Assembly (NCBI GenBank): GCA_022605955.1
Contig: JAKCOZ010000106.1
Location: 434,001 to 498,000, forward strand
Direction: 5' to 3'
Length of the DNA stretch: 64,000 bases
Source of the DNA: Rallus limicola
Taxonomy: Eukaryota > Chordata > Aves > Gruiformes > Rallidae
In this document: piece by piece, positions 1-9,930 of the stretch
Layout of the letters: each line of letters begins with the position of its first letter
How positions within the stretch are numbered: position 1 is the first letter of the stretch
The notes under the pieces: generated by a model
Seen by the model: only the letters and a program-made list of their open reading frames with translations
The model's database searches: none
Told to the model about the DNA's origin: nothing
Position numbers and translations under genes: made by a program

Positions 1-165
1 CGGATGGGCTGGGTGCGTTGTTGGTGCAGGGGGGGTCTCCGTGTGACTGGTGGTCGCGGGGCAGCCCGTGGGCGCCGGGGGGGCGGGGGGCGGTGTGATG
101 TAGTGCGGGCCGTCGGGGGGAAGTTGCAGTCAGTGATGCGAGAGGGCCGTGTGCAAGGCAGGGGT
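1..165 (+). other. Partial type I spacer at window edge
   Basis: This is the 3' part of a type I 5S spacer, matching the same part of later units except for G-run length (for example 10,389-10,553). No gene lies in it. Confidence 0.95.
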
Positions 166-285
166 GCCTACGGCCATACCACCCTGAGAACGCCCGATCT
201 CGTCTGATCTCGGAAGCTAAGCAGGGTCGGGCCCGGTTAGTACTTGGATGGGAGACCGCCTGGGAATACCGGGTGCTGTAGGCTT
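166..285 (+). rRNA. 5S rRNA gene 1, class A
   Basis: Class A, no departure from the array consensus seen. Confidence 0.95.
215..262 (+). promoter_or_regulatory. Internal control region of a class A 5S gene (representative)
   Basis: Within gene 1, gene positions 50-64 form box A, 67-72 the intermediate element and 80-97 box C (GGATGGGAGACCGCCTGG). TFIIIA and then TFIIIC bind this region in vertebrates. Box C is the same in nearly every copy of both classes, while box A is altered in all class B copies. I saw no TATA-like element just upstream of the genes. Confidence 0.85.
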
Positions 286-293
286 TTGCTTTT
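284..293 (+). terminator. Double T4 RNA polymerase III terminator (representative)
   Basis: TTTTGCTTTT begins near the mature 3' end. Nearly all copies keep both T4 runs. Genes such as 8035, 16978, 20943, 25632, 29250 and 32846 have GCATTT as the second run and so keep only the first terminator. Confidence 0.85.
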
Positions 294-495
294 GGCGGCA
301 GTTGCGGGGGGGCTGCGCCCCTGTTCTTGCATGGCATTTGGCCGGCCTGCTGAGGAGGGTCTGTGTCTGTTGGTGGCACCGGAGGGGCCATGTGGCTGGT
401 GGGAGCCCATGGGAGCTGGGATGGGACTGTAGCGCGGGCTGCCAGAGGGTAGTTGTTGATTGTCTGCCGAGAGGACAATGTGCGGAGAAAGGGGT
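286..495 (+). other. Type II spacer (representative, precedes class B genes)
   Basis: About 210 bp, beginning TTTTGGCGGCAG and ending GGAGAAAGGGGT directly before GCCTACAGCC. Every class B gene is preceded by this 3' spacer half. A 21-bp insertion containing CCTCCCCTTAAATG or CCTCCCCTTTAATG occurs in the spacers before genes 6568, 7290, 19477, 20199, 23815, 24886, 27432, 28504, 31751 and 43569. Confidence 0.9.
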
Positions 496-615
496 GCCTA
501 CAGCCATACCACCCTGAGAACGCCCGATCTCGTCTGATCTCGGAAGCTCACGAGACTCGGGCCCAGTTAGTACTTGGATGGGAGACCGCCTGGGAATACC
601 GGGTGCTGTAGGCTT
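496..615 (+). rRNA. 5S rRNA gene 2, class B
   Basis: Class B with T76; type II spacer upstream. Confidence 0.85.
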
Positions 616-867
616 TTGCTTTTAGCGGGGGTCTGGGGAGCTGCGCCCGCCCTCTCCCTTCCCGTCCCCCTCTTCTTGCCCGGGCATTGGCTGGCCTGCT
701 GCGGATGGGCTGGGTGGGTTGTTGGCGCAGGGGGCGTCTCCGTGTGACTGGTGGTCGCGGGGCAGCCCGTGGGCGCCGGGGGGGGCGGGGGCGGTGTGAT
801 GTAGTGCGGGCCGTCGGGGGGAAGTTGCAGTCAGTGATGCGAGAGGGCCGTGTGCAAGGCAGGGGGT
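616..867 (+). other. Type I spacer (representative, precedes class A genes)
   Basis: About 252 bp, beginning TTTTAGCGGGGG and ending GCAAGGCAGGGGGT before GCCTACGGCC. It carries two G-runs separated by C, and their length differs by one or two bases between units, which accounts for most 372/373/374 variation. The C-rich half has two common forms (GCCCGCCC with GTCCCC, or GCACGCCC with GCCCCCC). Confidence 0.9.
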
Positions 868-987
868 GCCTACGGCCATACCACCCTGAGAACGCACGAT
901 CTCGTCTGATCTCGGAAGCTAAGCAGGGTCGGGCCCGGTTAGTACTTGGATGGGAGACCGCCTGGGAATACCGGGTGCTGTAGGCTT
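868..987 (+). rRNA. 5S rRNA gene 3, class A
   Basis: Class A with C29A, shared only with gene 11256. Confidence 0.93.
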
Positions 988-1239
988 TTGCTTTTAGCGG
1001 GGGTCTGGGGAGCTGCGCCCGCCCTCTCCCTTCCCGTCCCCCTCTTCTTGCCCGGGCATTGGCTGGCCTGCTGCGGATGGGCTGGGTGCGTTGTTGGCGC
1101 AGGGGGGGTCTCCGTGTGACTGGTGGTCGCGGGGCAGCCCGTGGGCGCCGGGGGGGGCGGGGGCGGTGTGATGTAGTGCGGGCCGTCGGGGGGAAGTTGC
1201 AGTCAGTGATGCGAGAGGGCCGTGTGCAAGGCAGTGGGT

Positions 1240-1359
1240 GCCTACGGCCATACCACCCTGAGAACGCCCGATCTCGTCTGATCTCGGAAGCTAAGCAGGG
1301 TCGGGCCCGGTTAGTACTTGGATGGGAGACCGCCTGGGAATACCGGGTGCTGTAGGCTT
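1240..1359 (+). rRNA. 5S rRNA gene 4, class A
   Basis: Class A consensus; the spacer just upstream has GCAGTGGGT instead of GCAGGGGGT. Confidence 0.95.
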
Positions 1360-1569
1360 TTGCTTTTGGCGGCAGTTGCGGGGGGGCTGCGCCCCTGTTC
1401 TTGCATGGCATTTGGCCGGCCTGCTGAGGAGGGTCTGTGTCTGTTGGTGGCACCGGAGGGGCCATGTGGCTGGTGGGAGCCCATGGGAGCTGGGATGGGA
1501 CTGTAGCGCGGGCTGCCAGAGGGTAGTTGTTGATTGTCTGCCGAGAGGACAATGTGCGGAGAAAGGGGT

Positions 1570-1689
1570 GCCTACAGCCATACCACCCTGAGAACGCCCG
1601 ATCTCGTCTGATCTCGGAAGCTCACGAGACTCGGGCCCAGTTAGGACTTGGATGGGAGACCGCCTGGGAATACCGGGTGCTGTAGGCTT
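1570..1689 (+). rRNA. 5S rRNA gene 5, class B
   Basis: Class B with G76. Confidence 0.85.
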
Positions 1690-1942
1690 TTGCTTTTAGC
1701 GGGGGTCTGGGGAGCTGCGCACGCCCTCTCCCTTCCCGCCCCCCTCTTCTTGCCCGGGCATTGGCTGGCCTACTGCGGATGGGCTGGGTGCGTTGTTGGT
1801 GCAGGGGGGGTCTCCGTGTGACTGGTGGTCGCGGGGCAGCCCGTGGGCGCCGGGGGGGGGTGGGGGCGGTGTGATGTAGTGCGGGCCGTCGGGGGGAAGT
1901 TGCAGTCAGTGATGCGAGAGGGCCGTGTGCAAGGCAGGGGGT

Positions 1943-2062
1943 GCCTACGGCCATACCACCCTGAGAACGCCCGATCTCGTCTGATCTCGGAAGCTATGCA
2001 GGGTCGGGCCCGGTTAGTACTTGGATGGGAGACCGCCTGGGAATACCGGGTGCTGTAGGCTT
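1943..2062 (+). rRNA. 5S rRNA gene 6, class A
   Basis: Class A with A55T inside box A, shared with gene 12332. Confidence 0.92.
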
Positions 2063-2272
2063 TTGCTTTTGGCGGCAGTTGCGGGGGGGCTGCGCCCCTG
2101 TTCTTGCATGGCATTTGGCCGGCCTGTTGAGGAGGGTCTGTGTCTGTTGGTGGCACCGGAGGGGCCATGTGGCTGGTGGGAGCCCATGGGAGCTGGGATG
2201 GGACTGTAGCGCGGGCTGCCAGAGGATAGTTGTTGATTGTCTGCCGAGAGGACAATGTGCGGAGAAAGGGGT

Positions 2273-2392
2273 GCCTACAGCCATACCACCCTGAGAACGC
2301 CCGATCTCGTCTGATCTCGGAAGCTCACGAGACTCGGGCCCAGTTAGGACTTGGATGGGAGACCGCCTGGGAATACCGGGTGCTGTAGGCTT
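2273..2392 (+). rRNA. 5S rRNA gene 7, class B
   Basis: Class B with G76; followed by a hybrid spacer. Confidence 0.85.
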
Positions 2393-2621
2393 TTGCTTTT
2401 AGCGGGGGTCTGGGGAGCTGCGCCCGCCCTCTCCCTTCCCGTCCCCCTCTTCTTGCCCGGGCATTGGCCGGCCTGCTGAGGAGGGTCTGTGTCTGTTGGT
2501 GGCACCGGAGGGGCCATGTGGCTGGTGGGAGCCCATGGGAGCTGGGATGGGACTGTAGCGCGGGCTGCCAGAGGGTAGTTGTTGATTGTCTGCCGAGAGG
2601 ACAATGTGCGGAGAAAGGGGT

Positions 2622-2741
2622 GCCTACAGCCATACCACCCTGAGAACGCCCGATCTCGTCTGATCTCGGAAGCTCACGAGACTCGGGCCCAGTTAGTACT
2701 TGGATGGGAGACCGCCTGGGAATACCGGGTGCTGTAGGCTT
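2622..2741 (+). rRNA. 5S rRNA gene 8, class B
   Basis: Class B with T76; upstream spacer is a type I/type II hybrid, 349 bp after gene 7. Confidence 0.85.
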
Positions 2742-2993
2742 TTGCTTTTAGCGGGGGTCTGGGGAGCTGCGCCCGCCCTCTCCCTTCCCGTCCCCCTCTT
2801 CTTGCCCGGGCATTGGCTGGCCTGCTGCGGATGGGCTGGGTGTGTTGTTGGCGCAGGGGGCGTCTCCGTGTGACTGGTGGTCGCGGGGCAGCCCGTGGGC
2901 ACCGGGGGGGGCGGGGGCGGTGTGATGTAGTGTGGGCCGTCGTGGGGAAGTTGCAGTCAGTGATGCGAGAGGGCCGTGTGCAAGGCAGGGGGT

Positions 2994-3113
2994 GCCTACG
3001 GCCATACCACCCTGAGAACGCCCGATCTCGTCTGATCTCGGAAGCTAAGCAGGGTCGGGCCCGGTTAGTACTTGGATGGGAGACCGCCTGGGAATACCGG
3101 GTGCTGTAGGCTT
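2994..3113 (+). rRNA. 5S rRNA gene 9, class A
   Basis: Class A consensus; spacer carries GTGTGGGCCGTCGTGG instead of the usual GTGCGGGCCGTCGGGG. Confidence 0.95.
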
Positions 3114-3322
3114 TTGCTTTTGGCGGCAGTTGCGGGGGGGCTGCGCCCCTGTTCTTGCATGGCATTTTCCGGCCCGCTGATGAGGGTCTGTGTCTGTTGG
3201 TGGCGCCGGAGGGGCCATGTGGCTGGTGGGAGCCCATGGGAGCTGGGATGGGACTGTAGCGCGGGCTGCCAGAGAGTGGTTGTTGATTGTCTGCCGAGAG
3301 GACAATGTGCGGAGAAAGGGGT

Positions 3323-3442
3323 GCCTACAGCCATACCACCCTGAGAACGCCCGATCTCGTCTGATCTCGGAAGCTCACGAGACTCGGGCCCAGTTAGGAC
3401 TTGGATGGGAGACCGCCTGGGAATACCGGGTGCTGTAGGCTT
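3323..3442 (+). rRNA. 5S rRNA gene 10, class B
   Basis: Class B with G76, 329 bp after the previous gene. Confidence 0.85.
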
Positions 3443-3695
3443 TTGCTTTTAGCGGGGGTCTGGGGAGCTGCGCACGCCCTCTCCCTTCCCGCCCCCCTCT
3501 TCTTGCCCGGGCATTGGCTGGCCTACTGCGGATGGGCTGGGTGCGTTGTTGGTGCAGGGGGGGTCTCCGTGTGACTGGTGGTCGCGGGGCAGCCCGTGGG
3601 CGCCGGGGGGGGGTGGGGGCGGTGTGATGTAGTGCGGGCCGTCGGGGGGAAGTTGCAGTCAGTGATGCGAGAGGGCCGTGTGCAAGGCAGGGGGT

Positions 3696-3815
3696 GCCTA
3701 CGGCCATACCACCCTGAGAACGCCCGATCTCGTCTGATCTCGGAAGCTAAGCAGGGTCGGGCCCGGTTAGTACTTGGATGGGAGACCGCCTGGGAATACC
3801 GGGTGCTGTAGGCTT
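3696..3815 (+). rRNA. 5S rRNA gene 11, class A
   Basis: Class A consensus. Confidence 0.95.
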
Positions 3816-4025
3816 TTGCTTTTGGCGGCAGTTGCGGGGGGGCTGCGCCCCTGTTCTTGCATGGCATTTGGCCGGCCTGCTGAGGAGGGTCTGTGTCTGT
3901 TGGTGGCACCGGAGGGGCCATGTGGCTGGTGGGAGCCCATGGGAGCTGGGATGGGACTGTAGCGCGGGCTGCCAGAGGGTAGTTGTTGATTGTCTGCCGA
4001 GAGGACAATGTGCGGAGAAAGGGGT

Positions 4026-4145
4026 GCCTACAGCCATACCACCCTGAGAACGCCCGATCTCGTCTGATCTCGGAAGCTCACGAGACTCGGGCCCAGTTAG
4101 TACTTGGATGGGAGACCGCCTGGGAATACCGGGTGCTGTAGGCTT
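4026..4145 (+). rRNA. 5S rRNA gene 12, class B
   Basis: Class B with T76. Confidence 0.85.
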
Positions 4146-4398
4146 TTGCTTTTAGCGGGGGTCTGGGGAGCTGCGCCCGCCCTCTCCCTTCCCGTCCCCC
4201 TCTTCTTGCCCGGGCATTGGCTGGCCTGCTGCGGATGGGCTGGGTGGGTTGTTGGCGCAGGGGGCGTCTCCGTGTGACTGGTGGTCGCGGGGCAGCCCGT
4301 GGGCGCCGGGGGGGGGCGGGGGCGGTGTGATGTAGTGCGGGCCGTCGGGGGGAAGTTGCAGTCAGTGATGCGAGAGGGCCGTGTGCAAGGCAGGGGGT

Positions 4399-4518
4399 GC
4401 CTACGGCCATACCACCCTGAGAACGCCCGATCTCGTCTGATCTCGGAAGCTAAGCAGGGTCGGGCCCGGTTAGTACTTGGATGGGAGACCGCCTGGGAAT
4501 ACCGGGTGCTGTAGGCTT
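4399..4518 (+). rRNA. 5S rRNA gene 13, class A
   Basis: Class A consensus. Confidence 0.95.
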
Positions 4519-4770
4519 TTGCTTTTAGCGGGGGTCTGGGGAGCTGCGCCCGCCCTCTCCCTTCCCGTCCCCCTCTTCTTGCCCGGGCATTGGCTGGCCT
4601 GCTGCGGATGGGCTGGGTGCGTTGTTGGCGCAGGGGGGGTCTCCGTGTGACTGGTGGTCGCGGGGCAGCCCGTGGGCGCCGGGGGGGGCGGGGGCGGTGT
4701 GATGTAGTGCGGGCCGTCGGGGGGAAGTTGCAGTCAGTGATGCGAGAGGGCCGTGTGCAAGGCAGGGGGT

Positions 4771-4890
4771 GCCTACGGCCATACCACCCTGAGAATGCCC
4801 GATCTCGTCTGATCTCGGAAGCTAAGCAGGGTCGGGCCCGGTTAGTACTTGGATGGGAGACCGCCTGGGAATACCGGGTGCTGTAGGCTT
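4771..4890 (+). rRNA. 5S rRNA gene 14, class A
   Basis: Class A with C26T, shared with gene 15160. Confidence 0.93.
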
Positions 4891-5142
4891 TTGCTTTTAG
4901 CGGGGGTCTGGGGAGCTGCGCCCGCCCTCTCCCTTCCCGTCCCCCTCTTCTTGCCCGGGCATTGGCTGGCCTGCTGCGGATGGGCTGGGTGCGTTGTTGG
5001 CGCAGGGGGGGTCTCTGTGTGACTGGTGGTCGCGGGGCAGCCCGTGGGCGCCGGGGGGGGCGGGGGCGGTGTGATGTAGTGCGGGCCGTCGGGGGGAAGT
5101 TGCAGTCAGTGATGCGAGAGGGCCGTGTGCAAGGCAGGGGGT

Positions 5143-5262
5143 GCCTACGGCCATACCACCCTGAGAACGCCCGATCTCGTCTGATCTCGGAAGCTAAGCA
5201 GGGTCGGGCCCGGTTAGTACTTGGATGGGAGACCGCCTGGGAATACCGGGTGCTGTAGGCTT
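5143..5262 (+). rRNA. 5S rRNA gene 15, class A
   Basis: Class A consensus. Confidence 0.95.
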
Positions 5263-5472
5263 TTGCTTTTGGCGGCAGTTGCGGGGGGGCTGCGCCCCTG
5301 TTCTTGCATGGCATTTGGCCGGCCTGCTGAGGAGGGTCTGTGTCTGTTGGTGGCACCGGAGGGGCCATGTGGCTGGTGGGAGCCCATGGGAGCTGGGATG
5401 GGACTGTAGCGCGGGCTGCCAGAGGGTAGTTGTTGATTGTCTGCCGAGAGGACAATGTGCGGAGAAAGGGGT

Positions 5473-5592
5473 GCCTACAGCCATACCACCCTGAGAACGC
5501 CCGATCTCGTCTGATCTCGGAAGCTCACGAGACTCGGGCCCAGTTAGGACTTGGATGGGAGACCGCCTGGGAATACCGGGTGCTGTAGGCTT
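5473..5592 (+). rRNA. 5S rRNA gene 16, class B
   Basis: Class B with G76. Confidence 0.85.
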
Positions 5593-5844
5593 TTGCTTTT
5601 AGCGGGGGTCTGGGGAGCTGCGCACGCCCTCTCCCTTCCCGCCCCCCTCTTCTTGCCCGGGCATTGGCTGGCCTGCTGCACATGGGCTGGGTGCGTTGTT
5701 GGCGCAGGGGGGGTCTCCGTGTGACTGGTGGTCGCAGGACAGCCCGTGGGCGCCGGGGGGGGCGGGGGCGGTGTGATGTAGTGCGGGCCGTCGGGGGGAA
5801 GTTGCAATCAGTAATGCGAGAGGGCCGTGTGCAAGGCAGGGGGT

Positions 5845-5964
5845 GCCTACGGCCATACCACCCTGAGAACGCCTGATCTCGTCTGATCTCGGAAGCTAAG
5901 CAGGGTCGGGCCCGGTTAGTACTTGGATGGGAGACCGCCTGGGAATACCGGGTGCTGTAGGCTT
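5845..5964 (+). rRNA. 5S rRNA gene 17, class A
   Basis: Class A with C30T; spacer upstream has GCAATCAGTAATG. Confidence 0.93.
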
Positions 5965-6216
5965 TTGCTTTTAGCGGGGGTCTGGGGAGCTGCGCCCGCC
6001 CTCTCCCTTCCCGTCCCCCTCTTCTTGCCCGGGCATTGGCTGGCCTGCTGCGGATGGGCTGGGTGTGTTGTTGGCGCAGGGGGCGTCTCCGTGTGACTGG
6101 TGGTCGCGGGGCAGCCCGTGGGCGCCGGGGGGGGCGGGGGCGGTGTGATGTAGTGCGGGCCGTCGGGGGGAAGTTGCAGTCAGTGATGCGAGAGGGCCGT
6201 GTGCAAGGCAGGGGGT

Positions 6217-6336
6217 GCCTACGGCCATACCACCCTGAGAACGCCCGATCTCGTCTGATCTCGGAAGCTCAGCAGGGTCGGGCCCGGTTAGTACTTGGAT
6301 GGGAGACCGCCTGGGAATACCGGGTGCTGTAGGCTT
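6217..6336 (+). rRNA. 5S rRNA gene 18, class A
   Basis: Class A with A54C, one of the class B box A changes in isolation; shared with gene 19126. Confidence 0.92.
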
Positions 6337-6567
6337 TTGCTTTTGGCGGCAGTTCCGGGGGGGCCGCGCCCTTCCTCCCCTTAAATGCGCCCCTGTTCTT
6401 GCATGGCATTTGGCCGGCCTGCTGAGGAGGGTCTGTGTCTGTTGGTGGCAACGGAGGGGCCATGTGGCTGGTGGGAGCCCATGGGAGCTGGGATGGGACT
6501 GTAGCGCGGGCTGCCAGAGGGTAGTTGTTGATTGTCTGCCGAGAGGACAATGTGCGGAGAAAGGGGT

Positions 6568-6687
6568 GCCTACAGCCATACCACCCTGAGAACGCCCGAT
6601 CTCGTCTGATCTCGGAAGCTCACGAGACTCGGGCCCAGTTAGTACTTGGATGGGAGACCGCCTGGGAATACCGGGTGCTGTAGGCTT
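6568..6687 (+). rRNA. 5S rRNA gene 19, class B
   Basis: Class B with T76; 351-bp unit from the 21-bp spacer insertion. Confidence 0.85.
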
Positions 6688-6939
6688 TTGCTTTTAGCGG
6701 GGGTCTGGGGAGCTGCGCCCGCCCTCTCCCTTCCCGTCCCCCTCTTCTTGCCCGGGCATTGGCTGGCCTGCTGCGGATGGGCTGGGTGTGTTGTTGGCGC
6801 AGGGGGCGTCTCCGTGTGACTGGTGGTCGCGGGGCAGCCCGTGGGCGCCGGGGGGGGCGGGGGCGGTGTGATGTAGTGTGGGCCGTCGTGGGGAAGTTGC
6901 AGTCAGTGATGCGAGAGGGCCGTGTGCAAGGCAGGGGGT

Positions 6940-7059
6940 GCCTACGGCCATACCACCCTGAGAACGCCCGATCTCGTCTGATCTCGGAAGCTAAGCAGGG
7001 TCGGGCCCGGTTAGTACTTGGATGGGAGACCGCCTGGGAATACCGGGTGCTGTAGGCTT
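6940..7059 (+). rRNA. 5S rRNA gene 20, class A
   Basis: Class A consensus. Confidence 0.95.
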
Positions 7060-7289
7060 TTGCTTTTGGCGGCAGTTCCGGGGGGGCCGCGCCCTTCCTC
7101 CCCTTTAATGCGCCCCTGTTCTTGCATGGCATTTTCCGGCCCGCTGATGAGGGTCTGTGTCTGTTGGTGGCGCCGGAGGGGCCATGTGGCTGGTGGGAGC
7201 CCATGGGAGCTGGGATGGGACTGTAGCGCGGGCTGCCAGAGAGTGGTTGTTGTTTGTCTGCCGAGAGGACAATGTGCGGAGAAAGGGGT

Positions 7290-7409
7290 GCCTACAGCCA
7301 TACCACCCTGAGAACGCCCGATCTCGTCTGATCTCGGAAGCTAAGCAGGGTCGGTCCCGGTTAGTACTTGGATGGGAGACCGCCTGGGAATACCGGGTGC
7401 TGTAGGCTT
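7290..7409 (+). rRNA. 5S rRNA gene 21, A/B hybrid
   Basis: Type II spacer and class B A7 joined to a class A body, plus G66T. Second T-run context is TTTTACTTTT. Confidence 0.88.
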
Positions 7410-7661
7410 TTACTTTTAGCGGGGGTCTGGGGAGCTGCGCCCGCCCTCTCCCTTCCCGTCCCCCTCTTCTTGCCCGGGCATTGGCTGGCCTAGTGCGGAT
7501 GGGCTGGGTGCGTTGTTGGCGCAGGGGGGGTCTCCGTGTGACTGGTGGTCGCGGGGCAGCCCGTGGGCGCCGGGGGGGGCGGGGGCGGTGTGATGTAGTG
7601 CGGGCCGTCGGGGGGAAGTTGCAGTCAGTGATGCGAGAGGGCCGTGTGCAAGGCAGGGGGT

Positions 7662-7781
7662 GCCTATGGCCATACCACCCTGAGAGCGCCTGATCTCGTC
7701 TGATCTCGGAAGCTAAGCAGGGTCGGGCCCGGTTAGTACTTGGATGGGAGACCGCCTTGGAATACCGGGTGCTGTAGGCTT
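7662..7781 (+). rRNA. 5S rRNA gene 22, class A, mutated
   Basis: Class A with C6T, A25G, C30T and G97T. The last falls in box C. Shared with gene 20571. Confidence 0.85.
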
Positions 7782-8034
7782 TTACTTTTAGCGGGGGTCT
7801 GGGGAGCTGCGCCCGCCCTCTCCCTTCCCGTCGCCCTCTTCTTGCCCGGGCATTGGCTGGCCTACTGCGGATGGGCTGGGTGCGTTGTTGGCGCAGGGGG
7901 GGTCTCCGTGTGACTGGTGGTCGCGGGGCAGCCCGTGGGCGCCGGGGGGGGCGGGGGGCGGTGTGATGTAGTGCGGGCCGTCGGGGGGAAGTTGCAGTCA
8001 GTGATGCGAGAGGGCCGTGTGCAAGGCAGGGGGT

Positions 8035-8154
8035 GCCTACGGCCATACCACCCTGAGAACGCCCGATCTCGTCTGATCTCGGAAGCTAAGCAGGGTCGGG
8101 CCCGGTTAGTACTTGGATGGGAGACCGCCTGGGAATACCGGGTGCTGTAGGCTT
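8035..8154 (+). rRNA. 5S rRNA gene 23, class A
   Basis: Class A consensus; second terminator run is reduced to GCATTT. Confidence 0.94.
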
Positions 8155-8364
8155 TTGCATTTGGCGGCAGTTGCGGGGGGGCTGCGCCCCTGTTCTTGCA
8201 TGGCATTTGGCCGGCCTGCTGAGGAGGGTCTGTGTCTGTTGGTGGCACCGGAGGGGCCATGTGGCTGGTGGGAGCCCATGGGAGCTGGGATGGGACTGTA
8301 GCGCGGGCTGCCAGAGGGTAGTTGTTGATTGTCTGCCGAGAGGACAATGTGCGGAGAAAGGGGT

Positions 8365-8484
8365 GCCTACAGCCATACCACCCTGAGAACGCCCGATCTC
8401 GTCTGATCTCGGAAGCTCACGAGACTCGGGCCCAGTTAGGACTTGGATGGGAGACCGCCTGGGAATACCGGGTGCTGTAGGCTT
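8365..8484 (+). rRNA. 5S rRNA gene 24, class B
   Basis: Class B with G76. Confidence 0.85.
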
Positions 8485-8736
8485 TTGCTTTTAGCGGGGG
8501 TCTGGGGAGCTGCGCACGCCCTCTCCCTTCCCGCCCCCCTCTTCTTGCCCGGGCATTGGCTGGCCTGCTGCACATGGGCTGGGTGCGTTGTTGGCGCAGG
8601 GGGGGTCTCCGTGTGACTGGTGGTCGCAGGACAGCCCGTGGGCGCCGGGGGGGGCGGGGGCGGTGTGATGTAGTGCGGGCCGTCGGGGGGAAGTTGCAAT
8701 CAGTAATGCGAGAGGGCCGTGTGCAAGGCAGGGGGT

Positions 8737-8856
8737 GCCTACGGCCATACCACCCTGAGAACGCCCGATCTCGTCTGATCTCGGAAGCTAAGCAGGGTCG
8801 GGCCCGGTTAGTACTTGGATGGGAGACCGCCTGGGAATACCGGGTGCTGTAGGCTT
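8737..8856 (+). rRNA. 5S rRNA gene 25, class A
   Basis: Class A consensus; spacer with GCAATCAGTAATG. Confidence 0.95.
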
Positions 8857-9108
8857 TTGCTTTTAGCGGGGGTCTGGGGAGCTGCGCCCGCCCTCTCCCT
8901 TCCCGTCCCCCTCTTCTTGCCCGGGCATTGGCTGGCCTGCTGCGGATGGGCTGGGTGTGTTGTTGGCGCAGGGGGCGTCTCCGTGTGACTGGTGGTCGCG
9001 GGGCAGCCAGTGGGCGCCGGGGGGGGCGGGGGCGGTGTGATGTAGTGCGGGCCGTCGGGGGGAAGTTGCAGTCAGTGATGCGAGAGGGCCGTGTGCAAGG
9101 CAGGGGGT

Positions 9109-9228
9109 GCCTACGGCCATACCACCCTGAGAACGCCCGATCTCGTCTGATCTCGGAAGCTAAGCAGGGTCGGGCCCGGTTAGTACTTGGATGGGAGACC
9201 GCCTGGGAATACCGGGTGCTGTAGGCTT
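9109..9228 (+). rRNA. 5S rRNA gene 26, class A
   Basis: Class A consensus. Confidence 0.95.
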
Positions 9229-9480
9229 TTGCTTTTAGCGGGGGTCTGGGGAGCTGCGCCCGCCCTCTCCCTTCCCGTCCCCCTCTTCTTGCCCGGGCAT
9301 TGGCTGGCCTGCTGCAGATGGGCTGGGTGCGTTGTTGGCGCAGGGGGGGTCTCTGTGTGACTGGTGGTCGCGGGGCAGCCCGTGGGCGCCGGGGGGGGCG
9401 GGGGCGGTGTGATGTAGTGCGGGCCGTCGGGGGGAAGTTGCAGTCAGTGATGCGAGAGGGCCGTGTGCAAGGCAGGGGGT

Positions 9481-9600
9481 GCCTACGGCCATACCACCCT
9501 GAGAACGCCCGATCTCTTCTGATCTCGGAAGCTAAGCAGGGTCGGGCCCGGTTAGTACTTGGATGGGAGACCGCCTGGGAATACCGGGTGCTGTAGGCTT
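9481..9600 (+). rRNA. 5S rRNA gene 27, class A
   Basis: Class A with G37T, shared with gene 22390. Confidence 0.93.
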
Positions 9601-9810
9601 TTGCTTTTGGCGGCAGTTGCGGGGGGGCTGCGCCCCTGTTCTTGCATGGCATTTGGCCGGCCTGCTGAGGAGGGTCTGTGTCTGTTGGTGGCACCGGAGG
9701 GGCCATGTGGCTGGTGGGAGCCCATGGGAGCTGGGATGGGACTGTAGCGCGGGCTGCCAGAGGGTAGTTGTTGATTGTCTGCCGAGAGGACAATGTGCGG
9801 AGAAAGGGGT

Positions 9811-9930
9811 GCCTACAGCCATACCACCCTGAGAACGCCCGATCTCGTCTGATCTCGGAAGCTCACGAGACTCGGGCCCAGTTAGTACTTGGATGGGAGA
9901 CCGCCTGGGAATACCGGGTGCTGTAGGCTT
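9811..9930 (+). rRNA. 5S rRNA gene 28, class B
   Basis: Class B with T76. Confidence 0.85.

Larger units (their letters stand above)
166..5592 (+). repeat. Higher-order repeat block H1, left copy
   Basis: Genes 1-16 show the spacing series 330, 372, 372, 330, 373, 330, 349, 372, 329, 373, 330, 373, 372, 372, 330. The block at 10554 repeats this series to within one base. Private mutations recur at the same ordinal: C29A (868 and 11256), A55T (1943 and 12332), C26T (4771 and 15160). Confidence 0.9.
5473..9930 (+). repeat. Higher-order repeat block H2, left copy
   Basis: Thirteen genes (5473 to 9811) whose private changes recur in the same order at 18382-22720: C30T, A54C, the 21-bp spacer insertion, the hybrid gene, the C6T/A25G/C30T/G97T gene and G37T. 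Confidence 0.9.

Noticed and set aside
4097..5455. Long open frames on the - strand of the array (up to 458 codons)
   Set aside because: They run through 5S genes and spacers, repeat with the array period, are Arg/Pro-rich as expected of GC-rich DNA, and have no recognisable domain. They are by-products of a stop-poor repeat unit.
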